In this document: one piece after another, positions 1 through 7,965 of the stretch
Position numbering within the stretch: the stretch's first letter is position 1
Layout: the number at the start of each line of letters is the position of its first letter
Source of the DNA: Actinoplanes aureus
GTDB lineage: Bacteria > Actinomycetota > Actinomycetes > Mycobacteriales > Micromonosporaceae
DNA length: 64,000 bases
Assembly (NCBI RefSeq): GCF_015704865.1
Contig: NZ_JADQTO010000037.1
Location: 1-64,000 of the forward strand
Direction of reading: 5' to 3'
The notes under the pieces: generated by a model
Database searches by the model: none
Told to the model about the DNA's origin: nothing
Seen by the model: the letters and a program-made list of their open reading frames with translations, nothing else
Position numbers and translations under genes: made by a program

Positions 1-74
1 CGCTCGTCGTGCACGACACGCGTGATGAGCAGCCGTCGGCCGTGCACGGTCAGTCGGGCGTTACGGTGGGCCAT
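1..74 (-). CDS. IS481-family transposase, N-terminus only (cut by window edge)
   Basis: The reverse strand begins ATG at 74 and encodes MAHRNARLTVHGRRLL and a few more residues before the window ends. Such an N-terminus (M-[AS]-H-x-NARLT-x-GR-x-LL) is characteristic of IS481-type DDE transposases of actinobacteria, in which a helix-turn-helix follows directly. The start has a GGAGG Shine-Dalgarno four bases upstream. Only 24 complete codons are visible, so intactness of the element cannot be judged. This is the only mobile-element protein in the window. Confidence 0.72.
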   Translation of the reverse strand, partial: MAHRNARLTVHGRRLLITRVVHDE

Positions 75-127
75 GAGACCTCCGGTTCCGGTGAAAGCGT
101 CGCAACTTCCACCTCGCCGGAGGTCTC
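75..127 (-). promoter_or_regulatory. Inverted repeat that would bury the transposase ribosome-binding site
   Basis: GAGACCTCCGG at 75-85 is repeated in perfect inverse as CCGGAGGTCTC at 117-127, 31 bases apart. On the transposase strand the downstream arm holds the GGAGG ribosome-binding site immediately before the ATG, so a transcript containing both arms could fold and hide it. Other insertion sequences (IS10, IS50) use this logic against read-through transcription. The outer element end may lie near 133, where the reverse strand reads TGTGAGGAGAC; that is a guess. Confidence 0.5.
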
Positions 128-179
128 CTCACATCTCAAGCAGCCACGCCGCAGTCAACAACGCTCATGGTCATTACAG

Positions 180-746
180 CTAGGGGCCGGTGAAGTCGTC
201 GCCGAGCAGTGCCCGCAAGCGGCTCAGCGCGCGGGCGTTGCGCATCTTCACCGCCGAGGTGGACAGACCGAGGATCGCCGCCGCGCTCTCCACGCTGTGG
301 TCCTCGGCGTGGCGCAGCACCAGGACCGCCCGGTCCTCGACCGTCAGGCGGGCCAGCGCCTCGGCCAGGTCCACGCGCAGCTCCGGCGTCGCGGGCGGAG
401 TCCCGTCCGGCCGGTCCGGCAGCTCACCCAGCACGATCTCGGATCCGCTGCGCCGCCGGTTCTGGTCGAACACCGCGTTCATCAGCACCCGCCTGCTGTA
501 CGCCTCCAGGTTCGTACCGGTACGGATCCGGCCCCAGACCGCGTACATCTTGGCGAACGTGTGCTGGGTCAGGTCCTGGGCGAGGTGCCAGTCCCGGCAC
601 ATCAGGTACGCGGTACGGCGCAACCGGGTGCCGGCGGACTCCACGAACGCGGTGAACTCCTCGTCGCGGGCGGCCTTGGCGCGCCTGCGGGACGCACTCC
701 AGCCGGTGAGCACGCCGGCCGGGGTCGCGATGCCGGTTTCGGTCAC
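180..746 (-). CDS. SigE-family RNA polymerase sigma factor (ECF type)
   Basis: This 188-residue protein directs RNA polymerase to a set of promoters not identified here. Region 2 lies around residues 30-95 (DLTQHTFAKMYAVW) and region 4 around 125-180 (ALARLTVEDRAVLVLRH, then AAAILGLSTSAVKMRNARAL, a helix-turn-helix). Length and layout match the actinobacterial SigE-like ECF family. The GTG start at 746 lies inside the stop of the upstream membrane-protein gene (GTGA overlap), so the two are translationally coupled. The partner is therefore the likely membrane-bound regulator, although the usual order is sigma gene first. No anti-sigma zinc motif is visible. Confidence 0.88.
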   Translation of the reverse strand: MTETGIATPAGVLTGWSASRRRAKAARDEEFTAFVESAGTRLRRTAYLMCRDWHLAQDLTQHTFAKMYAVWGRIRTGTNLEAYSRRVLMNAVFDQNRRRSGSEIVLGELPDRPDGTPPATPELRVDLAEALARLTVEDRAVLVLRHAEDHSVESAAAILGLSTSAVKMRNARALSRLRALLGDDFTGP

Positions 747-1357
747 AGGGTCCCTCCGACCGGGGCATCCGCACTGCACCGGCGGCCCACGATGCTGTTG
801 ACGCCGTCCGCCGTCACGTACTCCGAGCGGAAGGCGGTGTACTGCTCGGGCGTCTTCAGGCGCAGCCGGATCGACTCGGGGAACGAGCCGACGTCGACCG
901 CCGCGAGGAAGTCGGGGTCCTTCGCCCACCGGATCCGGAACTTCTGGTACGCCTCCTCGCGACTCTCGAAGGCCACAGCCGCGATGCGCGGATCGTCCTC
1001 CAGCGTCGCCAGGAGCCTGGTCCGCTGCCGGTCGGTCGTGCCATGGCCGAGGAAGACGGCCGCGTCGGTGGCGCCGGTCTCCACCGGCTTCTCCTGGCAC
1101 GACGGAGCCGACACCGGCATCATCGCCGCCGCGATCGTCGCCTGGGGCTCCGCCGGTTCCGGCAACAGGTTCAGGCCGGCCACCGCGCCGATCACCGCGA
1201 CCACCCCGGCGGCCACGGCCGGCACGGCCAGCCGGGTGCGCCGGTTCCGGCGAATCTGCCCACCCTCGACCATGGCGGCCTGCGCCAGATCACCGAGCGC
1301 GAAGCCGGGATCGTCGCTCACCGCCTGTTCGAAGTGCTCCCTCAGATTCCGTTCCAC
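743..1357 (-). CDS. Membrane protein with FtsX-like extracellular domain
   Basis: This 204-residue protein has a cytoplasmic N-terminus (about 1-42), one membrane segment (about 43-66) and an outer domain matching the FtsX extracellular domain: VFLGHGTTDRQRTRLLATLEDDP, FESREEAYQKF, and an LPES-like loop (SFPESIRLRLKTPE). In FtsX this domain contacts cell-wall hydrolases, but the four-helix permease core is absent here. The GTG start has a GAGGAG site. The gene is first in a two-gene operon and overlaps the sigma gene, so it may sense envelope state and control that sigma factor. That role is inferred. Confidence 0.75.
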   Translation of the reverse strand: MERNLREHFEQAVSDDPGFALGDLAQAAMVEGGQIRRNRRTRLAVPAVAAGVVAVIGAVAGLNLLPEPAEPQATIAAAMMPVSAPSCQEKPVETGATDAAVFLGHGTTDRQRTRLLATLEDDPRIAAVAFESREEAYQKFRIRWAKDPDFLAAVDVGSFPESIRLRLKTPEQYTAFRSEYVTADGVNSIVGRRCSADAPVGGTL

Positions 1358-1544
1358 CAGGCTCTCCTCGTTGTCCGGTCCGGGTCTCTGCCGGTAATGA
1401 CTCGGTGGACACCCGATCCGGTCACACCCGCGAACGATATTGGAGTGCGGGGCTCCGGCCGGCTCCCGTACGCTCCCGCACAGAGGCCTAGCCCGGGCAT
1501 ACTTCGACTCTTTCTTGGTGAACTCGCCCGGGCACTCTCCTCAC

Positions 1545-1569
1545 ATCGGCGCCGCATCGCGGCGCCGAT
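1545..1569 (+). promoter_or_regulatory. Perfect 10-bp hairpin in the leader of the TerD-like gene
   Basis: ATCGGCGCCG (1545-1554) and CGGCGCCGAT (1560-1569) form a perfect stem with a five-base loop, ending 23 bases before the chosen start at 1593. There is no U-tract, so it is not a classical terminator. It could be an operator or a leader hairpin affecting translation. Confidence 0.35.
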
Positions 1570-1592
1570 TCCCATTTCGAGCGGGGGTGCAC

Positions 1593-3758
1593 GTGGACGC
1601 GCTGGAGCGCATCGGATTCGACCGCCTGGGACTGGTCGTGACGCCGGGGAGCGTCACCACCCCCGGGGTGTCCGCGCCGCTGCTCGCCGAGTTCGCGCAC
1701 GTGGGCGTGCGGTTCGCCAACCCGGAGGCGATCACCGACGGCCTGGCCGGGCCGCACCGCGAGCTGATCGCGCACGTGCGGGCCGGGCGCGGCGGGTCGG
1801 GTACGTACGCGCCGCTGTTCCCGGGATTCCCGGAGCGGCTGCCGTGGTTCGACGACGCGGTGTTCCGGTTCGTCGTCGCCCGCGCGCGGATGGCCGGCAA
1901 CGACTGGTCGGAGCGGGCCTGGCGGGACGCGCTGGACTTCAGCCGGATCGGCTGGTGGCCGGCGTCCTCGATCCCGCAGGACCGGGACCGCGCGGAAGCC
2001 GACCGGCGCGCGCAGCGGCTGCTCCCGCGCGACAGCCGGATCGAGTGGATCACCGTGCGGCTGGTGGAGGCCGGCGAGCTCGAGACTCGGCTGCGCGACT
2101 GGATGCGGGACTGCTTCACGAGCGCCGCGTCGCTGCGCGAGGACGTGCAGAACGACCTCGGCGTGCTGGTGAACCGGCTCGGGCTGGACGGCGTCGAGGT
2201 CGGCGACGTCCGCTTCCGGGAGAACCGCACCCTGCTGTTCGAGCTGATCTGGGCGTTCGATCGCAAGCGTCTGCCGTACACCGGGGCCACCCCGGACGAC
2301 CTGCTGCGCCTGTTCGCGAAGCTGGCCGGCGGCGACGTCAGCCTCACCGCGCCGGTGACGTTCCCGCGTCTGTCCCGCGCCGACCGCCGCGTCGTGGTGA
2401 ACACCCTGGAGGCGAGCGACCGGCTCGGCGACGTCTTCCGCCGGCGCGGGCTGTGGCTGGCGATCGACCGTGGCCTGCACGTCGGCGAGTTCCGCGCGCC
2501 CCGGGTGCGGGAGACGCTCGCCGTGTTGCGGGAGAGCCGCCACGACTACACCTCGTTCCCGTCCCGGTTCGAGCGTGCCCTGGCCCAGGACCACACCGCG
2601 GCGGTACGCCTGGCCGCCGCCGAGGCACCCGGGCTGCTCGGCCGTGGCCTGCGCCGGCTCGCCGCCCTGGCCACCGGGCCGGAGCAGCGGGCCGCGCTGG
2701 TCGGCGCGCTCACCGACAGCCGGGAGCGGATTCCGCTGCGGGTGCTGCTGGCCGCCGGGGCACAGCTGGCCGACAACGGTCGCACGTACCCCCGGGTGGT
2801 TTTCGGCAAGGACGGATCGGCGCTGCCGATCGTGCGCGAGCGCGGCCACCTCGCCGTGCCGAAGGAGTTCCGCGAGGACCTGCTCGGCGCGGTCGACGCG
2901 GCGGTGGACGCGCGGATCGCGGCCAAGGGCGATTGGCACGGCGAGTCCGTGTGGGTGGAGCCGGGCCTGGACCGCCTGCTGCTGCCCGACCAGCTCCGCG
3001 CCACGGCCGCCGGCCTGGTCCAGGTGGAGCGGGGCAGCCGGCTGCCGGTCGGGGAGGCCGAGGTGGTGCGGCTGTTCGTCCACTGGCGGGAGGCCGACCG
3101 GACCAGCGACCTCGATCTGTCCTGCATCGCGCTGGACGCCGGGTTCCGCATCGCCGACCAGGTGTCCTGGACCAATCTCGGCAACGGGGTGATGACGCAC
3201 TCCGGTGACCTCACCTCCGCGCCGGACGGCGCCGAGGAGTTCCTCGACATCAACCTGGCGAAGGCGGCCCGGATGGCGCGCCGGAAGGGCTGGCGCTACC
3301 TGGTGCCGGTGATCTTCCGCTATGCCGGGCCGGCGTTCGAGGCGCTCGCCGAGGCGTACACGGGGTGGATGTCGCGCAACGACGCGACCAGCCGGGTACG
3401 CGTGTTCGACCCGGCCACGGTGGCGAACGCGTTCCCGCTGACCGGCCGCAAGCGCTACGCCGTACCGATGCTCCTGGACCTGGACACCCACGAGATCCTG
3501 TACGTGGACGTCTACCTGAACGGGCGGCCGCGGGCGCGGGTCGAGCAGGACGGGAACGACATCGCGACGCTGGTGTCCGCGGTGGCCGGCCGCCGCGACA
3601 CCAAGGTCAGCGTCGCGGACCTGGCCATGCGTCATGTCCGGGCCCGCGGTGCGACGCTCGTCGACGACCGGTCGCGGGCGACGATCACCTTCGGTACGGG
3701 CGGAGGCTGCACGTACGACGTCCTGCGCCCGGAGAAGCTCCTGGCCGACCTCCTATGA
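1593..3758 (+). CDS. Large protein with TerD-like C-terminal domain
   Basis: This is a 721-residue soluble protein. Residues about 505-690 resemble the TerD/tellurium-resistance fold: DLDLSCIALD, a GDLTSAPDGAEEFLDINL segment similar to the calcium-binding SGDNxTGxGxGDDE strand region, and YLVPVIFRYAGPAF. The first 500 residues are helical and match nothing I recognise. I recall large actinobacterial proteins of the SCO0854 type that combine a TerD-like tail with a long N-terminus, and this looks related. The GTG at 1593 was chosen because GGGG lies five bases upstream; GTG at 1587 is the alternative. The gene stands alone and its 3' end overlaps the convergent next gene by six bases. Function unknown. 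Confidence 0.6.
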   Translation: MDALERIGFDRLGLVVTPGSVTTPGVSAPLLAEFAHVGVRFANPEAITDGLAGPHRELIAHVRAGRGGSGTYAPLFPGFPERLPWFDDAVFRFVVARARMAGNDWSERAWRDALDFSRIGWWPASSIPQDRDRAEADRRAQRLLPRDSRIEWITVRLVEAGELETRLRDWMRDCFTSAASLREDVQNDLGVLVNRLGLDGVEVGDVRFRENRTLLFELIWAFDRKRLPYTGATPDDLLRLFAKLAGGDVSLTAPVTFPRLSRADRRVVVNTLEASDRLGDVFRRRGLWLAIDRGLHVGEFRAPRVRETLAVLRESRHDYTSFPSRFERALAQDHTAAVRLAAAEAPGLLGRGLRRLAALATGPEQRAALVGALTDSRERIPLRVLLAAGAQLADNGRTYPRVVFGKDGSALPIVRERGHLAVPKEFREDLLGAVDAAVDARIAAKGDWHGESVWVEPGLDRLLLPDQLRATAAGLVQVERGSRLPVGEAEVVRLFVHWREADRTSDLDLSCIALDAGFRIADQVSWTNLGNGVMTHSGDLTSAPDGAEEFLDINLAKAARMARRKGWRYLVPVIFRYAGPAFEALAEAYTGWMSRNDATSRVRVFDPATVANAFPLTGRKRYAVPMLLDLDTHEILYVDVYLNGRPRARVEQDGNDIATLVSAVAGRRDTKVSVADLAMRHVRARGATLVDDRSRATITFGTGGGCTYDVLRPEKLLADLL

Positions 3759-4715
3759 GAGGACGGCCACGTCGTCCTCGATCAGGCTGCCCAGGGCGAT
3801 CGTCCCGTTGTGCTCGGCGACCGAGGTGACGAACCCGTAGGAGCCGTCCGTGGTGCGCAGGTCGTGAACGAGCTTGCCGTCGAGGTCGAAGGCCATCACC
3901 CAGGCGAGGATGGTGGCCTTCGGGCGTACCGCCTCGGGCAGGTTCCACACCAGCACCCGCAGGAAGCCGGGTAGCGGGAGCAGGCGGTCGAGCAGCGGGT
4001 TGCGCGGCGCCACGATGCCGACCCAGAGCAGGCCGTCGGTTCCCAGGTACATGTTGTCGGGGAAGCCGGCCAGGTTCTCGATCAGCACCTCGGTACGGCC
4101 GGCGTCCGGCCCGCTCAGCCAGTGCCGCCGGATCCGGTAGCCGGCGGTCTCCGCGAACAGCAGGTACGACTCGTCCGGCGCCAGGACCAGCCCGTTGCCG
4201 AACTTCAGGTCGTCCAGCAGCGTGGTGACGGTGCCGTCGGGGTCGCGGCGCAGCAGCCGGCCGGTGCAGGAGTGCTCGAAGACGTCCCCCAGGTGGTTGT
4301 CGAGGTCCCAGCGCAGCGACGACGAGGTGAACCAGATGGTGTCGTCGGCGCCCTGCACGACGTTGCTCGGGAAGGGGGTCGCCACCAGCACCTCGACGGT
4401 GCCGTCCGGGCGTACCTCAAGAAGGCCCTTGTCGTGGTCGCAGACCAGCACGCCGCCGTCGGCGCGGGCGTGCAGGCCCAGCGGGCGCCCGCCGGTCTCG
4501 GCCAGCACCGTGCGCTCGCCGGTGGCCGGATCGATGCGCACGATGCGCCCGTCAGCGGTGCCGGCGATGATCCGCCCGGCGTGGTCGAAGACCACGTCCT
4601 CGGGTCCGTGCCCGCCGGTGGGCAGCCGGCGCGACACGCGCAACGGGCCGGTCGGCCCGCTGTCGGAGAGTGCCGGCGGCGTCCACCGGCGCGGCTTGAT
4701 CAGGCGACGAGCCAT
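3753..4715 (-). CDS. SMP-30/strictosidine synthase-like beta-propeller protein
   Basis: This 320-residue protein has repeated strand signatures of a six-bladed propeller: GPEDVVFDHAGRIIAGTADGRIVRID, GRPLGLHARADGGVLVCD, FGNGLVLAPDESYLLFAET and GFPDNMYLGTDGLLWVG. These are typical of the strictosidine-synthase/APMAP-like branch of SMP-30 proteins, which are often lactonases or arylesterases. No signal peptide is evident. It is the last gene of the six-gene operon running from 9182 and starts 16 bases after the phosphatase gene. A hydrolytic role on a lipid or lactone substrate is inferred. Confidence 0.75.
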   Translation of the reverse strand: MARRLIKPRRWTPPALSDSGPTGPLRVSRRLPTGGHGPEDVVFDHAGRIIAGTADGRIVRIDPATGERTVLAETGGRPLGLHARADGGVLVCDHDKGLLEVRPDGTVEVLVATPFPSNVVQGADDTIWFTSSSLRWDLDNHLGDVFEHSCTGRLLRRDPDGTVTTLLDDLKFGNGLVLAPDESYLLFAETAGYRIRRHWLSGPDAGRTEVLIENLAGFPDNMYLGTDGLLWVGIVAPRNPLLDRLLPLPGFLRVLVWNLPEAVRPKATILAWVMAFDLDGKLVHDLRTTDGSYGFVTSVAEHNGTIALGSLIEDDVAVLS

Positions 4716-4731
4716 CCGGTCCTCCAGGGGG

Positions 4732-5436
4732 TCAGCGGTAGGTCAGCAGGCGCGGATCGGATTCCAGGTGGGTGTGCTCGTTGAAGGTGGACATCCACAG
4801 CCCGCGCCGCCCGGAGACGAGCTTGGTGACGCCGGTGTTGACGGTGACCCGGTTGAGCGCGGCCCAGATCGCCGGGTTTGCGTCGCGGCCGGCGGTCAGC
4901 TGCGCCACGGCCATCGCGATCGGCCCGCCCGAGCTGACCACCACCACGTCTCGGTGCTGCTGCCGCAGCAGCTCGCCGCCGCGTTCAAGGGCGTCCGCGA
5001 CGCGCTCGCGGAAGGCCGGGAACGACTCGGTGTACTCGGTGTCGAAGTCACCGGAACACCAGCGGCCGGTGGCCGCCTCGAAGATCTCCTGGAAGGCGCG
5101 CGCCGGCTGGTCACTGCGCGCCAGCTCCGCCGTGAGGTACGCCCGATCGCGGTACGCCGGCTGATGGACCTCGACGACGTGCTGGAAGTCGAACTCGTCC
5201 CAGCCCGGGTCGGCACTCACCGGGACGGTCTGGTCGCCGAGTCCTTCGAGGATCCCGGCGGCCGTCGCCTCCTGACGGCGCAGCGACCCGCACAGCACCA
5301 GATCCGGCCGCAACCCCCGTCCCGCCAACGATTTGCCGAGCACCCGGGCCTGTTCCGCGCCCAGCTCGGACAGCGCGTCGTAGTCGTCCGCGCCGAACGA
5401 CGCCTGACCGTGCCGGACCAGCAACAGCCGCCCCAC
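4732..5436 (-). CDS. Histidine phosphatase (phosphoglycerate mutase-like) family protein
   Basis: This 234-residue protein has the RHG catalytic motif at residues 8-10 (LLVRHGQASFG) and later SSGGPIAMAVAQL, a variant of the usual GHG/SHG strand with the second catalytic histidine not obvious. DDYDALSELGAEQARVLG is the standard first helix. Its substrate cannot be told. Phosphatases of this kind often sit beside acyl-CoA dehydrogenase and APH-like kinase genes in actinobacterial lipid-degradation clusters, as here. It starts three bases after the kinase gene, so cotranslation is likely. Confidence 0.8.
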   Translation of the reverse strand: MGRLLLVRHGQASFGADDYDALSELGAEQARVLGKSLAGRGLRPDLVLCGSLRRQEATAAGILEGLGDQTVPVSADPGWDEFDFQHVVEVHQPAYRDRAYLTAELARSDQPARAFQEIFEAATGRWCSGDFDTEYTESFPAFRERVADALERGGELLRQQHRDVVVVSSGGPIAMAVAQLTAGRDANPAIWAALNRVTVNTGVTKLVSGRRGLWMSTFNEHTHLESDPRLLTYR

Positions 5437-5439
5437 GCC

Positions 5440-6459
5440 CTACCTCCCCGCCCGGCGGATGATGCGCCGGCACCGCGCCTCCAGCATCAGGCTCGCCACC
5501 CAGAAGTGCCGGAACGCCGGGTTGCGGGTCTGCCGGTGGTGGTAGCGGTAGTAGATCTGCTGCACGATCACCGCCAGCCGGAACAGCCCGAAAACCTCGT
5601 AGAACGCCCACTGCCGGTCGGAGAGATCGATGCCCCTGCGCGTGCAGTAGTAGTCGACGACCTCCCGCCGCGTCAACATCCCGGGTGTGTGCGTGGGCTG
5701 CCGGCGGAACGCGCGGAACAGCCGCCCGTCGTCGGCCTGCACCCAGTAGGCGAGGGCGCCGCCGAGATCCATCAGCGGATCGCCGAGGGTGGCCATCTCC
5801 CAGTCGAGCAGCGCCACCGGCCGCGCTTCGCCCGGGTCGAGGACGATGTTGTCGAAGCGGAAGTCGTTGTGGATCAGGCAGGTGCCCCGATCGGCGGGCT
5901 GATTGTCGCGCAGCCACGCCATCACGGTCTCGAACGAGCCCACGTTCCGGGTGCGTGCCGCCCGGTAGCGGCGGCTCCAGCCGTCGACCTGGCGGGACAC
6001 GTATCCGGCGCCCTTGCCCAGGTCGGCGAGGCCGGCGGCGGCCGGGTCGACCGAGTGCAGGTCCACTAGCAGGTCGAGCACGCCGGTGCAGAGCTGCCGG
6101 ACCTTGTCCGGCGGGAGATCGAGACCGAGTTCCTTGCGCGGGATGTGCCCGTCGACCCGCTTCATCACGTAGAACTCCGAGCCGATCACCGACTCGTCGT
6201 CGCAGTAGGCGACCATCTCCGGCACGTACCGGAAGACCGGCGCGAGCCCCGACTGGATGCGGTACTCGCGGCCCATGTCGTGGGCGCTCTTCGCCTTCGT
6301 CCCGGCCGGCGGGCGGCGCAGGATGAGGTCGTCGCCGAGCAGGTAGGTCAGGTTCGAGGCGCCGCCGGAGAACTGCCGGACCTCCGGGACGTCGATACCC
6401 AGCCAGGCGGCGACCGCGGCGACGTCGAAGGCGTCCTCGGCGCGTACCGGCGCGGTCAA
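5440..6459 (-). CDS. Phosphotransferase (APH/choline-kinase fold), ACAD10-type
   Basis: This 339-residue protein has the aminoglycoside-phosphotransferase fold: FSGGASNLTYLL (nucleotide loop, about 30-41), LIHNDFRFDNIVLD (Brenner motif, catalytic Asp in HND) and ALLDWEMATLGDPLMDL (metal-binding DWE). Proteins of this branch accompany acyl-CoA dehydrogenases (compare human ACAD10/11, which phosphorylate 4-hydroxy fatty acyl groups). The TTG start overlaps the upstream SDR stop (TTGA) and has GGAG six bases before it. A longer in-frame version from 6519 would overlap the SDR by 60 bases and lacks a site. Together with the dehydrogenase it suggests hydroxy-acyl-CoA degradation. Confidence 0.85.
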   Translation of the reverse strand: MTAPVRAEDAFDVAAVAAWLGIDVPEVRQFSGGASNLTYLLGDDLILRRPPAGTKAKSAHDMGREYRIQSGLAPVFRYVPEMVAYCDDESVIGSEFYVMKRVDGHIPRKELGLDLPPDKVRQLCTGVLDLLVDLHSVDPAAAGLADLGKGAGYVSRQVDGWSRRYRAARTRNVGSFETVMAWLRDNQPADRGTCLIHNDFRFDNIVLDPGEARPVALLDWEMATLGDPLMDLGGALAYWVQADDGRLFRAFRRQPTHTPGMLTRREVVDYYCTRRGIDLSDRQWAFYEVFGLFRLAVIVQQIYYRYHHRQTRNPAFRHFWVASLMLEARCRRIIRRAGR

Positions 6460-7193
6460 ACCATTCTCCGGACCACGGACATCGGCAGGGTGCGCATCGC
6501 GACGCCGATCGGCACCCACGGCCAGGCCGGGACGTACGCCTTCGTCTTGCGCTTCTCGATCGCGGCGACCATCGCGCGTACGCCGGTCGGGGTGTCCACC
6601 ATGAACCGGGTCTTCTGCTGGACGTGCGCGTTCATCTCGGAGCGGATGTAGCCCGGGAAGATCACCGACACGTCGACGCCGCGGATCCGCTCGGACCGGA
6701 CGCCCTCGGCGATCGCGGCCACCCCGGCCTTGGTGGCCGCGTAGGTGGTCATCGACTTACGCATGCCGCGCAGCGCGGACATCGACGAGATCAGCACGAG
6801 GTGGCCGCGCTGCTGGGCCCGGAAGATCTCGAGCGCCGCCTCGGTCTGTGCGAGCGCACCCACGAAGTTGACCATCGCGGTGGCCCGGTTGGCGTCCCAC
6901 CGGCCGCTGCCCAGCGGCGCGCCCTTGCCGAGGCCGGCGTTCACGACCACCCGGTCGATGGTGCCGAACTCCGCCGCGAACTCGCGGAACACGGTGAACA
7001 CGGCCTCGTCGTCGGTGACGTCGAGCTGGCGTACGCTCACCCGGCTGCCGCTGAGCTCGTCCTTCAGGGCCAGGAGCCGGTCGGTGCGGCGTGCGCAGAG
7101 CGCCAGGTCGTAACCGAGCGCGGCGAACTGCCGCGCCATCTCCTCACCCAGTCCGGCGCTCGCACCGGTGATGAGGACGACGCCCTTACCCAT
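6456..7193 (-). CDS. Short-chain dehydrogenase/reductase
   Basis: This 245-residue classical SDR has TGASAGLG (residues 9-16, cofactor), NAG (about 87-89), catalytic Ser in ISSMSAL, and YAATK (Tyr-x-x-x-Lys). CARRTDRL after strand 2 suggests NADP(H). It begins eight bases before the end of the preceding SDR gene and is followed by an overlapping kinase gene. The C-terminal tail KAYVPAWPWVPIG is hydrophobic and may touch the membrane. Likely oxidises or reduces an acyl-chain hydroxyl or keto group. Confidence 0.85.
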   Translation of the reverse strand: MGKGVVLITGASAGLGEEMARQFAALGYDLALCARRTDRLLALKDELSGSRVSVRQLDVTDDEAVFTVFREFAAEFGTIDRVVVNAGLGKGAPLGSGRWDANRATAMVNFVGALAQTEAALEIFRAQQRGHLVLISSMSALRGMRKSMTTYAATKAGVAAIAEGVRSERIRGVDVSVIFPGYIRSEMNAHVQQKTRFMVDTPTGVRAMVAAIEKRKTKAYVPAWPWVPIGVAMRTLPMSVVRRMV

Positions 7194-7965
7194 CAGAGGA
7201 CTCCATGATCTTCCGGCCGGTGGCGATCATCCGGCGGTCGTACAGGACACGCGCGAGCCGCTTGGTCCAGAAGGCGATCCGGGCCGGGCGGTCCGGCATG
7301 ATCAGGAACTTGCGCGCGTCGACGTCGCGCAGCACCCGGGCGGCGATCTCGTCGGCGCCGAGCGGTGCGCGGTTGATGAGCTTGGTGGCGACCTGCACCA
7401 TCATCGGGTCGTCACCGGACATCGACGCCGCCAGGTTGGTGCGGAAGAACGTGGGGCAGACGACCGAGACGTGTACGCCCCACGGCCCCAGCTCGTGACG
7501 CAGCGTCTCGGACAGGGCCACGACGGCCGCCTTCGAAGCGTTGTACGAGCTCATCGCGGGCGCGTGCACCAGCCCGGCGGCCGAGGCCACGTTCACCAGC
7601 CGGCCGCCGCGCTGCTCCTTGAACAGCGGGGTGAAGACGCGGCAGCCGTTGACCGCGCCGAGCACGTTGACGGTCAGCACCCGCTGCCAGTGGTCGGCGC
7701 CGAGCCGGTCGATGCGGCCCCCGGCGGCGATGCCCGCGTTGTTGACCAGCACGTCCAGGCCGTCGTAGTCCGCGCGTACCCGGTCCAGCGCCGCCGCCCA
7801 GTCGTCCTCGGAGGTGATGTCCAGCTTCTGGAAGGCGGCGCCGTCCGGCAGGGCGGCCGGCTCGGTCACGTCGGTGACCAGCACCTGGTCGCCGCGGGCC
7901 GCGCAGCGGGCGGCGAGGGCGGCGCCCAGGCCGGAGGCGCCGCCGGTGATCAGTACCCGGCTCAT
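7186..7965 (-). CDS. Short-chain dehydrogenase/reductase
   Basis: This 259-residue SDR has TGGASGLG (residues 7-14), LDIT, NNAGIAAGG, the Ser in VASAAG and YNASK. VTDVTEP at strand 2 has an Asp after the second strand, favouring NAD(H). Its ATG overlaps the acyl-CoA dehydrogenase stop (ATGA). It shares domain order with the next SDR, including a hydrophobic C-terminus (MPDRPARIAFWTKRLARVLYDR), but the two are clearly divergent paralogues. Confidence 0.85.
   Translation of the reverse strand: MSRVLITGGASGLGAALAARCAARGDQVLVTDVTEPAALPDGAAFQKLDITSEDDWAAALDRVRADYDGLDVLVNNAGIAAGGRIDRLGADHWQRVLTVNVLGAVNGCRVFTPLFKEQRGGRLVNVASAAGLVHAPAMSSYNASKAAVVALSETLRHELGPWGVHVSVVCPTFFRTNLAASMSGDDPMMVQVATKLINRAPLGADEIAARVLRDVDARKFLIMPDRPARIAFWTKRLARVLYDRRMIATGRKIMESSDG

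Noticed and set aside
1043-3208. Long overlapping frame of 721 residues, mostly in a different frame of the TerD-like gene
   Set aside because: Its composition (Arg/Ala/Pro-rich, no domains) is that of a shadow in GC-rich DNA, and the other frame has sensible domains and a start site.
4195-6069. 624-residue plus-strand frame
   Set aside because: Antisense to three well-identified genes (propeller, phosphatase, kinase); no motif of its own.
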